NCBI RefSeq assembly: GCF_016902575.1
Contig: NZ_JACSNZ010000004.1
Span: forward strand, 1 to 64,000
Origin: Pseudoflavonifractor capillosus
GTDB lineage: Bacteria; Bacillota; Clostridia; Oscillospirales; Oscillospiraceae
Reading direction: 5' to 3'
DNA: 64,000 nucleotides
The notes beneath the pieces are model-generated. The model had not been told where the DNA came from. It made no database searches and worked only from the letters and a program-made list of their open reading frames with translations. This document shows positions 57,425 through 64,000 of the stretch, piece after piece. Position 1 is the stretch's first letter. Every line of letters starts with the position of its first letter. The position numbers and the translations under genes were made by a program.

Positions 57425-58257
57425 GCGGATGTATTGTGGTGCGAGGGGGTGGAGACCTGGCCACGGGTACCATTCTCCGCCTGCATGCGTGCGGGTTCTC
57501 TGTTCTGGCCATGGAGTGCGCCCACCCCACTGCCATCCGGCGGAAGGTGTCGGTGTGTGAGGCGGTGTACGATGGGGTGACCCAGGTGGAGGGGGTTACC
57601 TGCCGCCGGATCCATACCCCTGAACAGGCCAATGAGGTGTGGCAGGCGGGGGAGATCCCTCTGCTGGTGGATGAGACCGGGGAGAGTCTGGTCAAAATTC
57701 AACCCATTGCCCTGGTGGATGCCATTCTCGCTAAGCGAAACTTGGGCACAACCCGGGATATGGCTCCCATCACCGTGGCTCTTGGCCCGGGGTTCACCGC
57801 CGGCGTGGATGTGGATGCGGTGGTGGAGACCAAGCGGGGCCACCGTCTGGGCCGGGTGCTCTATGCGGGCAGCGCCCATCCCAACACCGGAGTGCCGGGG
57901 AATATTGGCGGCTATGACCGGGAACGGGTGATCCACGCCCCGGCAGACGGTATTCTTACTCCCTGTGCCGCCATTGGCGACATCGTGAAAGCGGGGCAGA
58001 CCCTGGCTATGGTGGGGGAGGTTCCAGTGCCTGCCACCATTGACGGAGTGCTCAGGGGTCTCATCCGGGAGAACTTCCCGGTGACCCGGGGGCTGAAAAT
58101 TGCGGATATTGACCCACGGCTCCAGGAGCGGGAGAACTGCACCACCGTCTCGGACAAGGCAAGGGCCATTGCCGGCGGGGTGCTGGAGGCACTCTTCCAT
58201 CTGGCCTGGCAGCGGGGGCTTACCCGGGCGCTGCTGGGAGGGGGCGTGAGGGAATGA
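57421..58257 (+). CDS. yqeB: Selenium-dependent molybdenum hydroxylase system protein YqeB (EF2563 family)
   Basis: A 278-residue protein starting SGCIVVRGGGDLATGTILRL, with AVYDGVTQVEGVTCRR, VDAILAKRNLG and the DRERVIHAPADGILTP segment. This matches the EF2563/YqeB family, a genomic marker of selenium-dependent molybdenum hydroxylases. The GTG start overlaps the yedF stop (GTGA). The biochemical step is not established. Confidence 0.92.
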   Translation: MSGCIVVRGGGDLATGTILRLHACGFSVLAMECAHPTAIRRKVSVCEAVYDGVTQVEGVTCRRIHTPEQANEVWQAGEIPLLVDETGESLVKIQPIALVDAILAKRNLGTTRDMAPITVALGPGFTAGVDVDAVVETKRGHRLGRVLYAGSAHPNTGVPGNIGGYDRERVIHAPADGILTPCAAIGDIVKAGQTLAMVGEVPVPATIDGVLRGLIRENFPVTRGLKIADIDPRLQERENCTTVSDKARAIAGGVLEALFHLAWQRGLTRALLGGGVRE

Positions 58258-59393
58258 TCTACCTGGATTCGGCAGCCACCTCTTTTTTGAAGCCACCCTG
58301 TGTGGCCCAGGCAGTGTTTGAGGCAATGAACACGCTGGGCTCACCCGGACGTGGTGCCCACCCCTTGACGCTGGCTGCTTCCCGCAGGGTGTGGGCTTGT
58401 CGGGAGGCGGTGGCCCAGCTGCTGGGGGTGGCCGACCCCGCCCGGGTCTGCTTTACCCCCAACTCCACCGCTGCCTTGAACACCGCCATCTGCGGCCTGT
58501 TTGGGCCGGGAGATCACGTGATTACCACGGCGCTGGAGCACAATTCGGTGCTTCGCCCCCTCTATCATCTGGCGGAGCAGGGGCTGGAGCTGACCATTCT
58601 CCCCGCAGATGCCAAGGGAATGATCTGTTATGAGGACTTCGTCCGTGCCCTGCGCCCTAACACCAAAGGCGTGGTTTGCACCCACGCCTCCAATGTGACG
58701 GGAAACGTGTTGGATGTCAAAAAGATCGGGGCATTTTGCCGGGAGCACGGCCTGTATTTTGTGGTAGATGCCTCCCAGTCCGCCGGGGTGCTGGAAGTGG
58801 ATCAGCAGGCCATGGGTGCCTCGGTGGTGTGCTTTACCGGACACAAGGGTCTGCTGGGCCCTCAGGGCACCGGAGGGCTGTGTGTAGCTCCCCATGTGAC
58901 CCTGCGTCCCATGGTGGTGGGGGGCAGCGGAGTGCACAGCTACCAGCACCACCACCCCACGCAGCTGCCAGAGGGGCTTGAGGCGGGAACCTTAAACGCC
59001 CACGGCTTAGCGGGGCTGTTGGCAGGGGTGAACTATATTCAACACCACGGCCGGGAGAAACTGTACCGACAAGAGATGGCTCTGGCCTCCGCCTTTATCC
59101 AAGAAGTGCGGGACATTCCCGGTGTGACCTTGTACGGGGATTTGGATGCCTTGCAGCGCACCGCTGTGGTGGCCTTTAACCTGGGAGAGGAGGATGCCGG
59201 GGTGGTCTCCGATGTGCTGGCCCAGGAGTTCGGCATCTGTACCCGGGCAGGCGCCCACTGTGCTCCCCTCATCCATGAGGCCATGGGTACCACCCAACAG
59301 GGGGCTGTGCGGGCTTCCTTCTCCCATCTAAACACCTTGGACGAGGTGGAGCAGGCAGTGGAGGCAGTGAAACGACTGGCCCGGAGACTGTGA
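58254..59393 (+). CDS. Cysteine-desulfurase-like aminotransferase class V
   Basis: A 379-residue PLP enzyme of the NifS/SufS superfamily, EF2568-type subgroup. The PLP lysine is in CFTGHKGLLGPQGTGGL, with DASQSAGVLEVDQQAMG upstream. The catalytic Cys loop is in RAGAHCAPLIHEAMGT. It overlaps yqeB by 4 bases. It would release selenium or sulfur from (seleno)cysteine for the selenium-containing molybdenum cofactor. Confidence 0.92.
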   Translation: MIYLDSAATSFLKPPCVAQAVFEAMNTLGSPGRGAHPLTLAASRRVWACREAVAQLLGVADPARVCFTPNSTAALNTAICGLFGPGDHVITTALEHNSVLRPLYHLAEQGLELTILPADAKGMICYEDFVRALRPNTKGVVCTHASNVTGNVLDVKKIGAFCREHGLYFVVDASQSAGVLEVDQQAMGASVVCFTGHKGLLGPQGTGGLCVAPHVTLRPMVVGGSGVHSYQHHHPTQLPEGLEAGTLNAHGLAGLLAGVNYIQHHGREKLYRQEMALASAFIQEVRDIPGVTLYGDLDALQRTAVVAFNLGEEDAGVVSDVLAQEFGICTRAGAHCAPLIHEAMGTTQQGAVRASFSHLNTLDEVEQAVEAVKRLARRL

Positions 59394-59411
59394 AGAACTG
59401 GAGAGACGATC

Positions 59412-59651
59412 ATGTTGAGAAAGCCGCAGCTGCGCCTGGTGGTGACCTTTCACACCACGGCAGAGGCGCTGAAAACCGAGTCCCTGGCCAAAGGCCAGGG
59501 GCTGGAAGGCCGCCTGATTCCTGTACCCCAGCAGATTAGCGCTGGGTGCGGCCTGGCCTGGAGCGGGCCGCCGGAGCGTGAACATGTCCTGCGCATGGTC
59601 TTGGAGCAGGCGGGGGTTGAGGTGGAGCGGATGCAGATATTGACCATATGA
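59412..59651 (+). CDS. DUF3343 protein
   Basis: A 79-residue protein: VVTFHTTAEALKTESLAKGQ, then LIPVPQQISAGCGLAWSGPP. This is the DUF3343 pattern (putative Se/S carrier-like), with a single Cys after the SAG segment. DUF3343 genes co-occur with YedF and SelD. AACTGGAGAGACGATC precedes the ATG. Confidence 0.88.
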   Translation: MLRKPQLRLVVTFHTTAEALKTESLAKGQGLEGRLIPVPQQISAGCGLAWSGPPEREHVLRMVLEQAGVEVERMQILTI

Positions 59652-59665
59652 GGGAGGAAACGCAC

Positions 59666-60646
59666 GTGGAAAGTGGATATCAAGCCCTGGCCCAGGAGTT
59701 GGAGAGGGGCGGCATCGTGTGGCGTGTGACATCACTGGAAGAGGACACCTTGGGGGAGGCCGTTCAGTCCACCCATGCCCCTGCGTGGCTGGGGCATGGG
59801 CTTCAGCCCCCTTGTCAGACGTTGGATGACCGGGGCAGGGCGGTGCTGGTGGAGTGTCTGCGCCGGGAAAAGACCCTGCTCATCTGCGGCGGCGGCCACG
59901 TGTCGGTGCCGGTGGCTCAGCTGGGTGTGATGCTGGGCTACGATGTGATGGTGGTGGACGACCGGGAGGAATTTGCTGATCCTGCCCGATTTGTTCCTGG
60001 CGTCCATACCGTGTGTGCCCCCTTTGGGCCCTATTTGTCCCGGGAGTTTGACTGGAATGGGTATCAGGACCTGTCTGTGGTGATTGTCACCCGGGGCCAC
60101 GGGGCAGATGCGGTGTGTCTTCGTGAGGCGGTAAAACATCCCCTCACATACCTGGGCATGATTGGGAGCAAACGCAAAAATGAGGCTATTTTTCAGCTGC
60201 TCATGGGGGAGGGGGTGACCCCAGAGGCACTGGAGCGGGTACACGCCCCCATTGGGCTGTCCATTGGCGCCCAGACCCCGGAGGAGATCGCCGTGTCCAT
60301 CGCCGCTGAGTGGATCGCCACCCGCAGCAGCGGCCGGGGCAGTATTCTGCCCCAGGACTTGCGTGAGGTACTGCTGTCTGGAGCCAAGGGGGTGATGGTC
60401 ACTGTGGTGCGCAAGACAGGCTCTGCCCCCAGAGATGTGGGGGCCCGGATGTTCCTCGGCGCTGACGGCAGCACCGTGGGCACCATTGGCGGCGGCTTGG
60501 CGGAGTATCAGGCCACCTGTGCCGGGCGGGCCATGATGGAGGCCCCCCGGACCATGCTGAAAAGCTATGAGATGCGCTCGGGAGAGGCGGGACGCTCCGG
60601 CATGATCTGCGGGGGAGACATTGACGTGTTGTTTGAAGTGGTATAA
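59666..60646 (+). CDS. xdhC: XdhC-family molybdenum hydroxylase maturation protein, domain-swapped order
   Basis: A 326-residue XdhC/CoxI protein. The Rossmann (XdhC_C) domain comes first at about residues 65-215: LLICGGGHVSVPVAQLG, VVDDREEFADPARF, then YLGMIGSKRKNEAIF and APIGLSIGAQTPEEIAVSIA. The CoxI-like domain follows at about 240-325: MVTVVRKTGSAPRDVGARMF, then GTIGGGLAEYQ and SGMICGGDIDVLF. Common XdhC proteins have the reverse order. The GTG start 8 bases after GGGAGG is preferred; an ATG at 59648 overlaps the DUF3343 stop. It inserts the sulfido/selenido ligand into molybdenum cofactor. Confidence 0.9.
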   Translation: MESGYQALAQELERGGIVWRVTSLEEDTLGEAVQSTHAPAWLGHGLQPPCQTLDDRGRAVLVECLRREKTLLICGGGHVSVPVAQLGVMLGYDVMVVDDREEFADPARFVPGVHTVCAPFGPYLSREFDWNGYQDLSVVIVTRGHGADAVCLREAVKHPLTYLGMIGSKRKNEAIFQLLMGEGVTPEALERVHAPIGLSIGAQTPEEIAVSIAAEWIATRSSGRGSILPQDLREVLLSGAKGVMVTVVRKTGSAPRDVGARMFLGADGSTVGTIGGGLAEYQATCAGRAMMEAPRTMLKSYEMRSGEAGRSGMICGGDIDVLFEVV

Positions 60647-60687
60647 GCAGAAGGCCCGTCCCATTTGTGGGACGGGCCTTCTGCTTA
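60645..60687. terminator. Bidirectional terminator between xdhC and yqeC
   Basis: AAGCAGAAGGCCCGTCCCA and its complement form a stem of about 19 bp with a very short loop. Confidence 0.85.
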
Positions 60688-61359
60688 TGGTGCGGGTCGG
60701 ATGGTGCAGGGAATGCCCTGTGCAGTGAGGGTGTCATGCAGCTGTTGGGCCACCTGGGCTTGCTGGGGGGTGTCCGCCTGGTTGAGCAGCACGTGGTATT
60801 TCTCCATGGGCAGTCTGCCCGCCTGCATGGCGTCCCGGATGCAATGAAATATCACATCTGCGTCCACCGGCTGCTGGGGATTTTGTGCCCAGTGTGGATT
60901 CAGGTCATAGCAGTGGACACAGTCCTGGACGCTTTGACCCAAGGCAGATAGACCGGCTACCACGATGCACAGGTCGGTGTGGGGCAAAATGACAGGTTCA
61001 AAGGAGCGGTGCAGCTTGAGTGGCAACATCCGCGCCCCGTCCGCCTCGTATACCACCAACTGGGCTTTCTCCCGAGCCAGCTCCATCAAAGCAGGGGACA
61101 GGGCGGATAGCTTGTGTTCTCCGGCTCTGGCTCCAGCGCAGGTAACTCCGGGCAGAGACAGGGCCTGCTCCAGCTCCTGGGGGGTAGGGTCATAGAGCAG
61201 CCGTTGGCATACGGCGGGGGGGAAGGGGCGAATGTGGGTGGTGGTGGTGAGCAACACTCGCTCTTGATTGTGGGCCTGGGCCAGCAGGCCCAGCGTGGTG
61301 GTCTTGCCGCCGGCACCGATGACAGCTACCATGCCAGCACCTCTGAGGGGAATGAACAT
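60685..61359 (-). CDS. yqeC: Selenium cofactor biosynthesis protein YqeC
   Basis: A 224-residue P-loop protein. The nucleotide site is VAVIGAGGKTTTLGLLAQA near residue 10, then LLTTTTHIRPFPP, YEADGARMLPLKLH and LLNQADTPQQAQ. This is the YqeC family, a partner of YqeB in selenium-dependent molybdenum hydroxylase systems. It is convergent to the rest of the cluster, so it has its own promoter. The start at 61359 is chosen because it puts the P-loop at the N-terminus after GAGGGATG. Confidence 0.9.
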   Translation of the reverse strand: MFIPLRGAGMVAVIGAGGKTTTLGLLAQAHNQERVLLTTTTHIRPFPPAVCQRLLYDPTPQELEQALSLPGVTCAGARAGEHKLSALSPALMELAREKAQLVVYEADGARMLPLKLHRSFEPVILPHTDLCIVVAGLSALGQSVQDCVHCYDLNPHWAQNPQQPVDADVIFHCIRDAMQAGRLPMEKYHVLLNQADTPQQAQVAQQLHDTLTAQGIPCTIRPAP

Positions 61360-61571
61360 GGATACATCCCTCACTTTCACAGTGATATAGTTGCAACTAT
61401 CAAACCATATTCCAAGCAGGATTGCAAGTGCAAGGAGGGGGTAGTGGGGTAAGTGCAGCAAAATATTGAAAACTTGGGAGAGAAATGGTACGATGTGTAG
61501 GATTTTAAGGCTTTAGCTCACCTGCGGTGGAGTACCGGGTGGTACAGAATTTGGGGGGAGTGCGAGGAACG

Positions 61572-62153
61572 ATGAAAGAGGGACCTTGGACGGAGCAAAT
61601 GATGGGAAAGGTGCAGATTGTCCGCACCCAACGGCGGACAGTGGCAGTGGAGATAACCCATGACTTGCAGGTGTTCGTGCGGGCGCCGGCACGGATGAAG
61701 GACAGCGACATCCGTCGGTTTTTGATCGAAAAATCAGGCTGGATCCAGAAGCACTTGGAACGCATGAGAGAGCGTCAGCAGAGCATGGAACCACCCCTGA
61801 CTCATGCAGACCTCCAAACACTGGCAGAGGCTGCGGTGGTGGATCTGACAAGCCGTGTGGCAAAGTATGCCTCCCAAATGGGGGTGACGGTGGGCCGGGT
61901 GACCATCCGCAATCAAAAGACCCGGTGGGGGTCTTGCTCCTCAAAGGGCAATCTCAACTTGAATTGTCTATTGATGCTCTGCCCGGAAGAAGTGCGGGAC
62001 TATGTGGTGGTGCACGAGCTGTGCCACCGCAAGCAACTCAACCATTCCCCGGCATTCTGGGCAGAGGTGGAGGCATACATGCCAAACTATGCTCAGTATC
62101 GCAAGTGGCTGAAGGAACATGAGCATGGCATCATCGGGAGAATGAAACCATAG
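61572..62153 (+). CDS. YgjP-like zinc metallopeptidase (M48-related)
   Basis: A 193-residue protein. The YgjP/DUF45 pattern is RNQKTRWGSCSSKGNLNLN followed by the HExxH zinc site in VVVHELCHRKQLNHSPAFWA. It is small and without membrane segments, unlike HtpX. The ATG at 61572 follows GCGAGGAACG; upstream in-frame codons are possible. Monocistronic. Confidence 0.88.
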   Translation: MKEGPWTEQMMGKVQIVRTQRRTVAVEITHDLQVFVRAPARMKDSDIRRFLIEKSGWIQKHLERMRERQQSMEPPLTHADLQTLAEAAVVDLTSRVAKYASQMGVTVGRVTIRNQKTRWGSCSSKGNLNLNCLLMLCPEEVRDYVVVHELCHRKQLNHSPAFWAEVEAYMPNYAQYRKWLKEHEHGIIGRMKP

Positions 62154-62205
62154 CTACACCATCCGGCCCACGGGAGTGGTTGCCCCGATGGACGGTGATA
62201 TCTAT

Positions 62206-62958
62206 TCAGCCGAGCTTACCATACTCCGCATCGGTGACGGCCTCCAGCCACTCATTGCGGCAGTGTTCACCGGGGACCTCCAGAGCCAAATGGGAGAACC
62301 AGCTGTCTCGGGCAGCGCCATGCCAATGTTTTACCTGGGGTGGGATATTGACCACGTCACCTGGGCGCAGCTCTTGTGCCTGCTTTCCCCACTCCTGGTA
62401 CCAGCCACGACCAGCCACACAGACCAGTATTTGACCACCACCCTGATGGGCATGATGGATGTGCCAGTTGTTGCGACAGCCTGGCTCAAAGGTCACATTG
62501 TACACGCCTACCTGGCTGGTGGAAAGGGGGTGCAAGTAGCTTTGACCCACAAAGTATTGGGCAAAACCGTCGTTGGGCGCACCAATGGGAAACACCATTT
62601 CCTTCTGGTGCATAGCCATTTCGTCGGACCCTGTGTCTTCACCCCAGACCTCTTTGGCCATGCGGAAAGCCGCCCAGGCTTTGGGCCAACCGGAATAAAA
62701 GGCTGCATGGGTCAGGATCTCTGCAATTTCCTGCCGGGTGATGCCGTTTTCCTTGGCGGTGGTCAAATGGTACTGGAAGGAGCTGTCCACCAGACCCTGG
62801 GCCATGAGGGACACCACTGTGATTAGGGAACGATCCCGTAGGGAGAGTTTATCCTCCCGGCTCCAGACCTCGCCGAACAACACATCGTCATTGAGCTGGG
62901 CAAACTTGGGGGCAAACGTCCCCAGCGCATCTCTGCCAGCTGTCTGTTTTACTGCCAT
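62206..62958 (-). CDS. Carboxymuconolactone decarboxylase-cupin fusion protein
   Basis: A 250-residue protein with two domains. Residues 1 to about 110 are an AhpD/CMD-like domain (SLRDRSLITVVSLMAQG, then ITRQEIAEILTHAAFYSGWP). Residues 130-250 are a cupin with metal ligands in CRNNWHIHHAHQGGGQ and PPQVKHWHGAA. AhpD-type redox Cys pairs are absent. AGGAGG precedes the ATG at 62958. Such fusions are frequent near flavodoxin-type reductases, as here. The substrate is unknown. Confidence 0.88.
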   Translation of the reverse strand: MAVKQTAGRDALGTFAPKFAQLNDDVLFGEVWSREDKLSLRDRSLITVVSLMAQGLVDSSFQYHLTTAKENGITRQEIAEILTHAAFYSGWPKAWAAFRMAKEVWGEDTGSDEMAMHQKEMVFPIGAPNDGFAQYFVGQSYLHPLSTSQVGVYNVTFEPGCRNNWHIHHAHQGGGQILVCVAGRGWYQEWGKQAQELRPGDVVNIPPQVKHWHGAARDSWFSHLALEVPGEHCRNEWLEAVTDAEYGKLG

Positions 62959-62970
62959 GTTGAATACCTC

Positions 62971-63096
62971 CTATGTAAGAGAAAAAGTGATGGTGATTTG
63001 TTTGCCCTGATAGAGAATCACATCACCGGGTCGGAAGGTGGCCAATAGCTCGTGATCTCCCACAGTGATTTTCGATGACGTTTCCTTCTCACACAT
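62971..63096 (-). pseudogene. Truncated cyclophilin-like protein remnant
   Basis: A 41-residue ORF: MCEKETSSKITVGDHELLAT, then FRPGDVILYQGKQITITFSLT and stop. The first part matches the N-terminal strand (KITVGD...) and the second the C-terminal GDxILYQGNxxxI motif of the cyclophilin-like fold family, normally about 110-120 residues. The whole middle is missing in frame. Its C-terminus also runs out early. It overlaps the end of the reductase gene. A deletion relic is the simplest reading. Confidence 0.6.
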
Positions 63097-63628
63097 TTCG
63101 TCCCATCTCGTAGGCTTTTTTTAGGGCGGGGTGTCCTTGAATCTCGCCCACGGAAGCCACACCACCGGCAAAGACTGTTCCGGCCAGGCGGGCCTTTTCG
63201 AAGCAGTCGACCCAGCCGCAGAGGCCCGTGACAGCTCCGTCTACGGTGTGGTTATCATCCTCCGCTGCGGCGGCCAGTAGGTAGATATCTCGGAAGGCGT
63301 AATCGGCAGTGAACAGGGGATTGGCCCGATCCAGCAGTGTCTTCATTTGGCCGCACATACCGTAATAGTAGATGGGGGTGGCAAAGACAATGACATCAGC
63401 GGTCAGCATTTTTTGAGCGATGGCATCCGCATCGTCGTGGATGACGCAGCGCTGGGTGCGCTGACAGGCCAGACAGCCCTTGCAGAATCCGATGGCCTTG
63501 CCGTGCAAGGAGATTTTCTCTGCATCGTTTCCGGCATCCAAGGCACCCCGGACAAATTCATCAGCCAAAGTATCCGAGTTGCCGCCTTCCCGGGGACTGG
63601 TGGAGATGACCAAAACTTTTTTACTCAT
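63089..63628 (-). CDS. Flavodoxin-family NAD(P)H-dependent FMN reductase
   Basis: A 179-residue flavoprotein. The FMN phosphate loop is VISTSPREGGNSDTLADEF, a Cys-containing segment is FCKGCLACQRTQRCVIHDD, and TPIYYYGMCGQMKTLLDR follows. This matches the iron-sulfur-flavoprotein-like/NADPH:FMN reductase group, though the Cys spacing does not give a standard [4Fe-4S] site. It overlaps the acetyltransferase stop by 4 bases and forms an operon with it. Confidence 0.9.
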   Translation of the reverse strand: MSKKVLVISTSPREGGNSDTLADEFVRGALDAGNDAEKISLHGKAIGFCKGCLACQRTQRCVIHDDADAIAQKMLTADVIVFATPIYYYGMCGQMKTLLDRANPLFTADYAFRDIYLLAAAAEDDNHTVDGAVTGLCGWVDCFEKARLAGTVFAGGVASVGEIQGHPALKKAYEMGRNV

Positions 63629-64000
63629 TGTAATTCCTCCTCGCTCAAGTGTCGCATGACTTTTGCTGGCACACCGCCCACAATGGTGTTTTCCGGGACA
63701 TCCCTGGTCACCACCGATCCGGCTGCCACAATGGCGCCGTTGCCCACGGTCACACCAGGCAGGATGGTGGCGTTGGCACCGATCCAGACGGATTTGCCGA
63801 TGTGGATGGGGGCAGGAATCATCGTGCCGCGGTCTTTTGGAAACTTGGCGTGATTCAGCGTGGCCAGCACCACATTGTGGCCGATGAGGGCGCCGTCCTC
63901 AATAAAAATGCCGCCCTGATCCTGGAACTTGCAGCCAGTGTTGATAAATACGTTCTTGCCAATATGGATGTTCTTTCCGCAGTCGGTGTAGAAGGGCGGG
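63625..64000 (-). CDS. Hexapeptide-repeat acetyltransferase (partial)
   Basis: The 3' part of a left-handed beta-helix acetyltransferase; the 5' end lies beyond the window. Hexapeptide repeats are evident (IHIGKNVFINTGCKFQD, IGHNVVLATLNH, IHIGKSVWIGANATILPGV). The C-terminal signature VVTRDVPENTIVGGVPAKVM matches maltose/galactoside O-acetyltransferases. The catalytic His is in LATLNHAKFP. It runs ahead of the flavodoxin-family gene. Confidence 0.9.
   Translation of the reverse strand, partial: PPFYTDCGKNIHIGKNVFINTGCKFQDQGGIFIEDGALIGHNVVLATLNHAKFPKDRGTMIPAPIHIGKSVWIGANATILPGVTVGNGAIVAAGSVVTRDVPENTIVGGVPAKVMRHLSEEELQ

Overview
The window looks like a chromosome segment of a spore-forming, anaerobic gut Clostridia of the Oscillospirales type (Flavonifractor/Lawsonibacter/Intestinimonas-like). 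This placement is inferred from gene content and GC-rich codon use, not from a marker gene. Supporting content includes NrdR, a DUF421/DUF4363 pair, a collagen-like spore-surface protein, type III glutamine synthetase, hybrid cluster protein, an orphan-SelD selenium/molybdenum cluster and paired YesMN-type regulators. Most of it is ordinary GC-rich core DNA. The exception is an AT-rich island at about 9.3-13.97 kb.

Layout. 0-3.3 kb: D-Ala-D-Ala carboxypeptidase, nrdR, a 48-residue hydrophilic protein, DUF4363 and DUF421 membrane proteins. 3.4-9.3 kb: carA-carB-guaA. 9.3-13.97 kb: accessory island at the 3' end of guaA. It holds an EF-Tu-like degenerate GTPase, a dead tnpV, a LytTR/DUF3021/DUF7010 regulatory-membrane module, an intact tnpV and a membrane protein. 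It is marked by copies of the guaA end plus terminator (66-bp direct repeats) and 11-bp-spaced arm-type repeats of two different sequences, so it looks like two stacked remnants of guaA-targeting elements. 14.1-22.9 kb: a galactose-type ABC importer (mglB-mglA-mglC, the permease carrying an unusual coiled-coil N-terminus) with its own binding-protein/histidine-kinase/AraC-regulator sensing system. 23-26 kb: collagen-like protein, uridine phosphorylase, VanY-like peptidase, PH-domain protein. 26.1-29 kb: calcium-type P-ATPase behind a yybP-ykoY (manganese) riboswitch. 29.1-39.3 kb: nitrogen assimilation (asnB, glnN, gltB, gltD). The divergent glnN and gltB leaders both carry attenuator-like RNA hairpins. 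39.3-40 kb: two identical, divergently transcribed tRNA-Ala(GGC) genes. 40-46 kb: TspO, DUF454, YgbA-like protein and a CydDC-like ABC pair (one subunit frameshifted) behind palindromes resembling iron-repressor boxes, then a broken vWA protein. 46.2-50.2 kb: ferredoxin, hcp, cupin, M18 aminopeptidase and a 63-residue membrane protein behind the same palindromes. 50.2-61.4 kb: Crp/Fnr regulator, then methyltransferase / FecCD-type ABC importer / NTPase, then a ModE-like regulator, selD, yedF, yqeB, a cysteine-desulfurase-like protein, DUF3343, xdhC and convergent yqeC. This is the maturation locus for selenium-dependent molybdenum hydroxylases, without a hydroxylase in view. 61.5-64 kb: YgjP-like metallopeptidase, decarboxylase-cupin fusion, cyclophilin-like remnant, flavodoxin-family reductase and a hexapeptide acetyltransferase cut by the window edge.

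Several genes revolve around glutamine: carA, guaA, asnB and gltB use it as nitrogen donor and glnN makes it. A second theme is metal and cofactor handling: manganese riboswitch, putative iron boxes, and a selenium/molybdenum cluster with an adjacent uptake system. Two neighbouring genes (the ABC subunit and the vWA protein) each carry a one-base frameshift in a short G/C run. These could be real decay or sequencing errors. No complete integrase, IS transposase, CRISPR array or rRNA was found.
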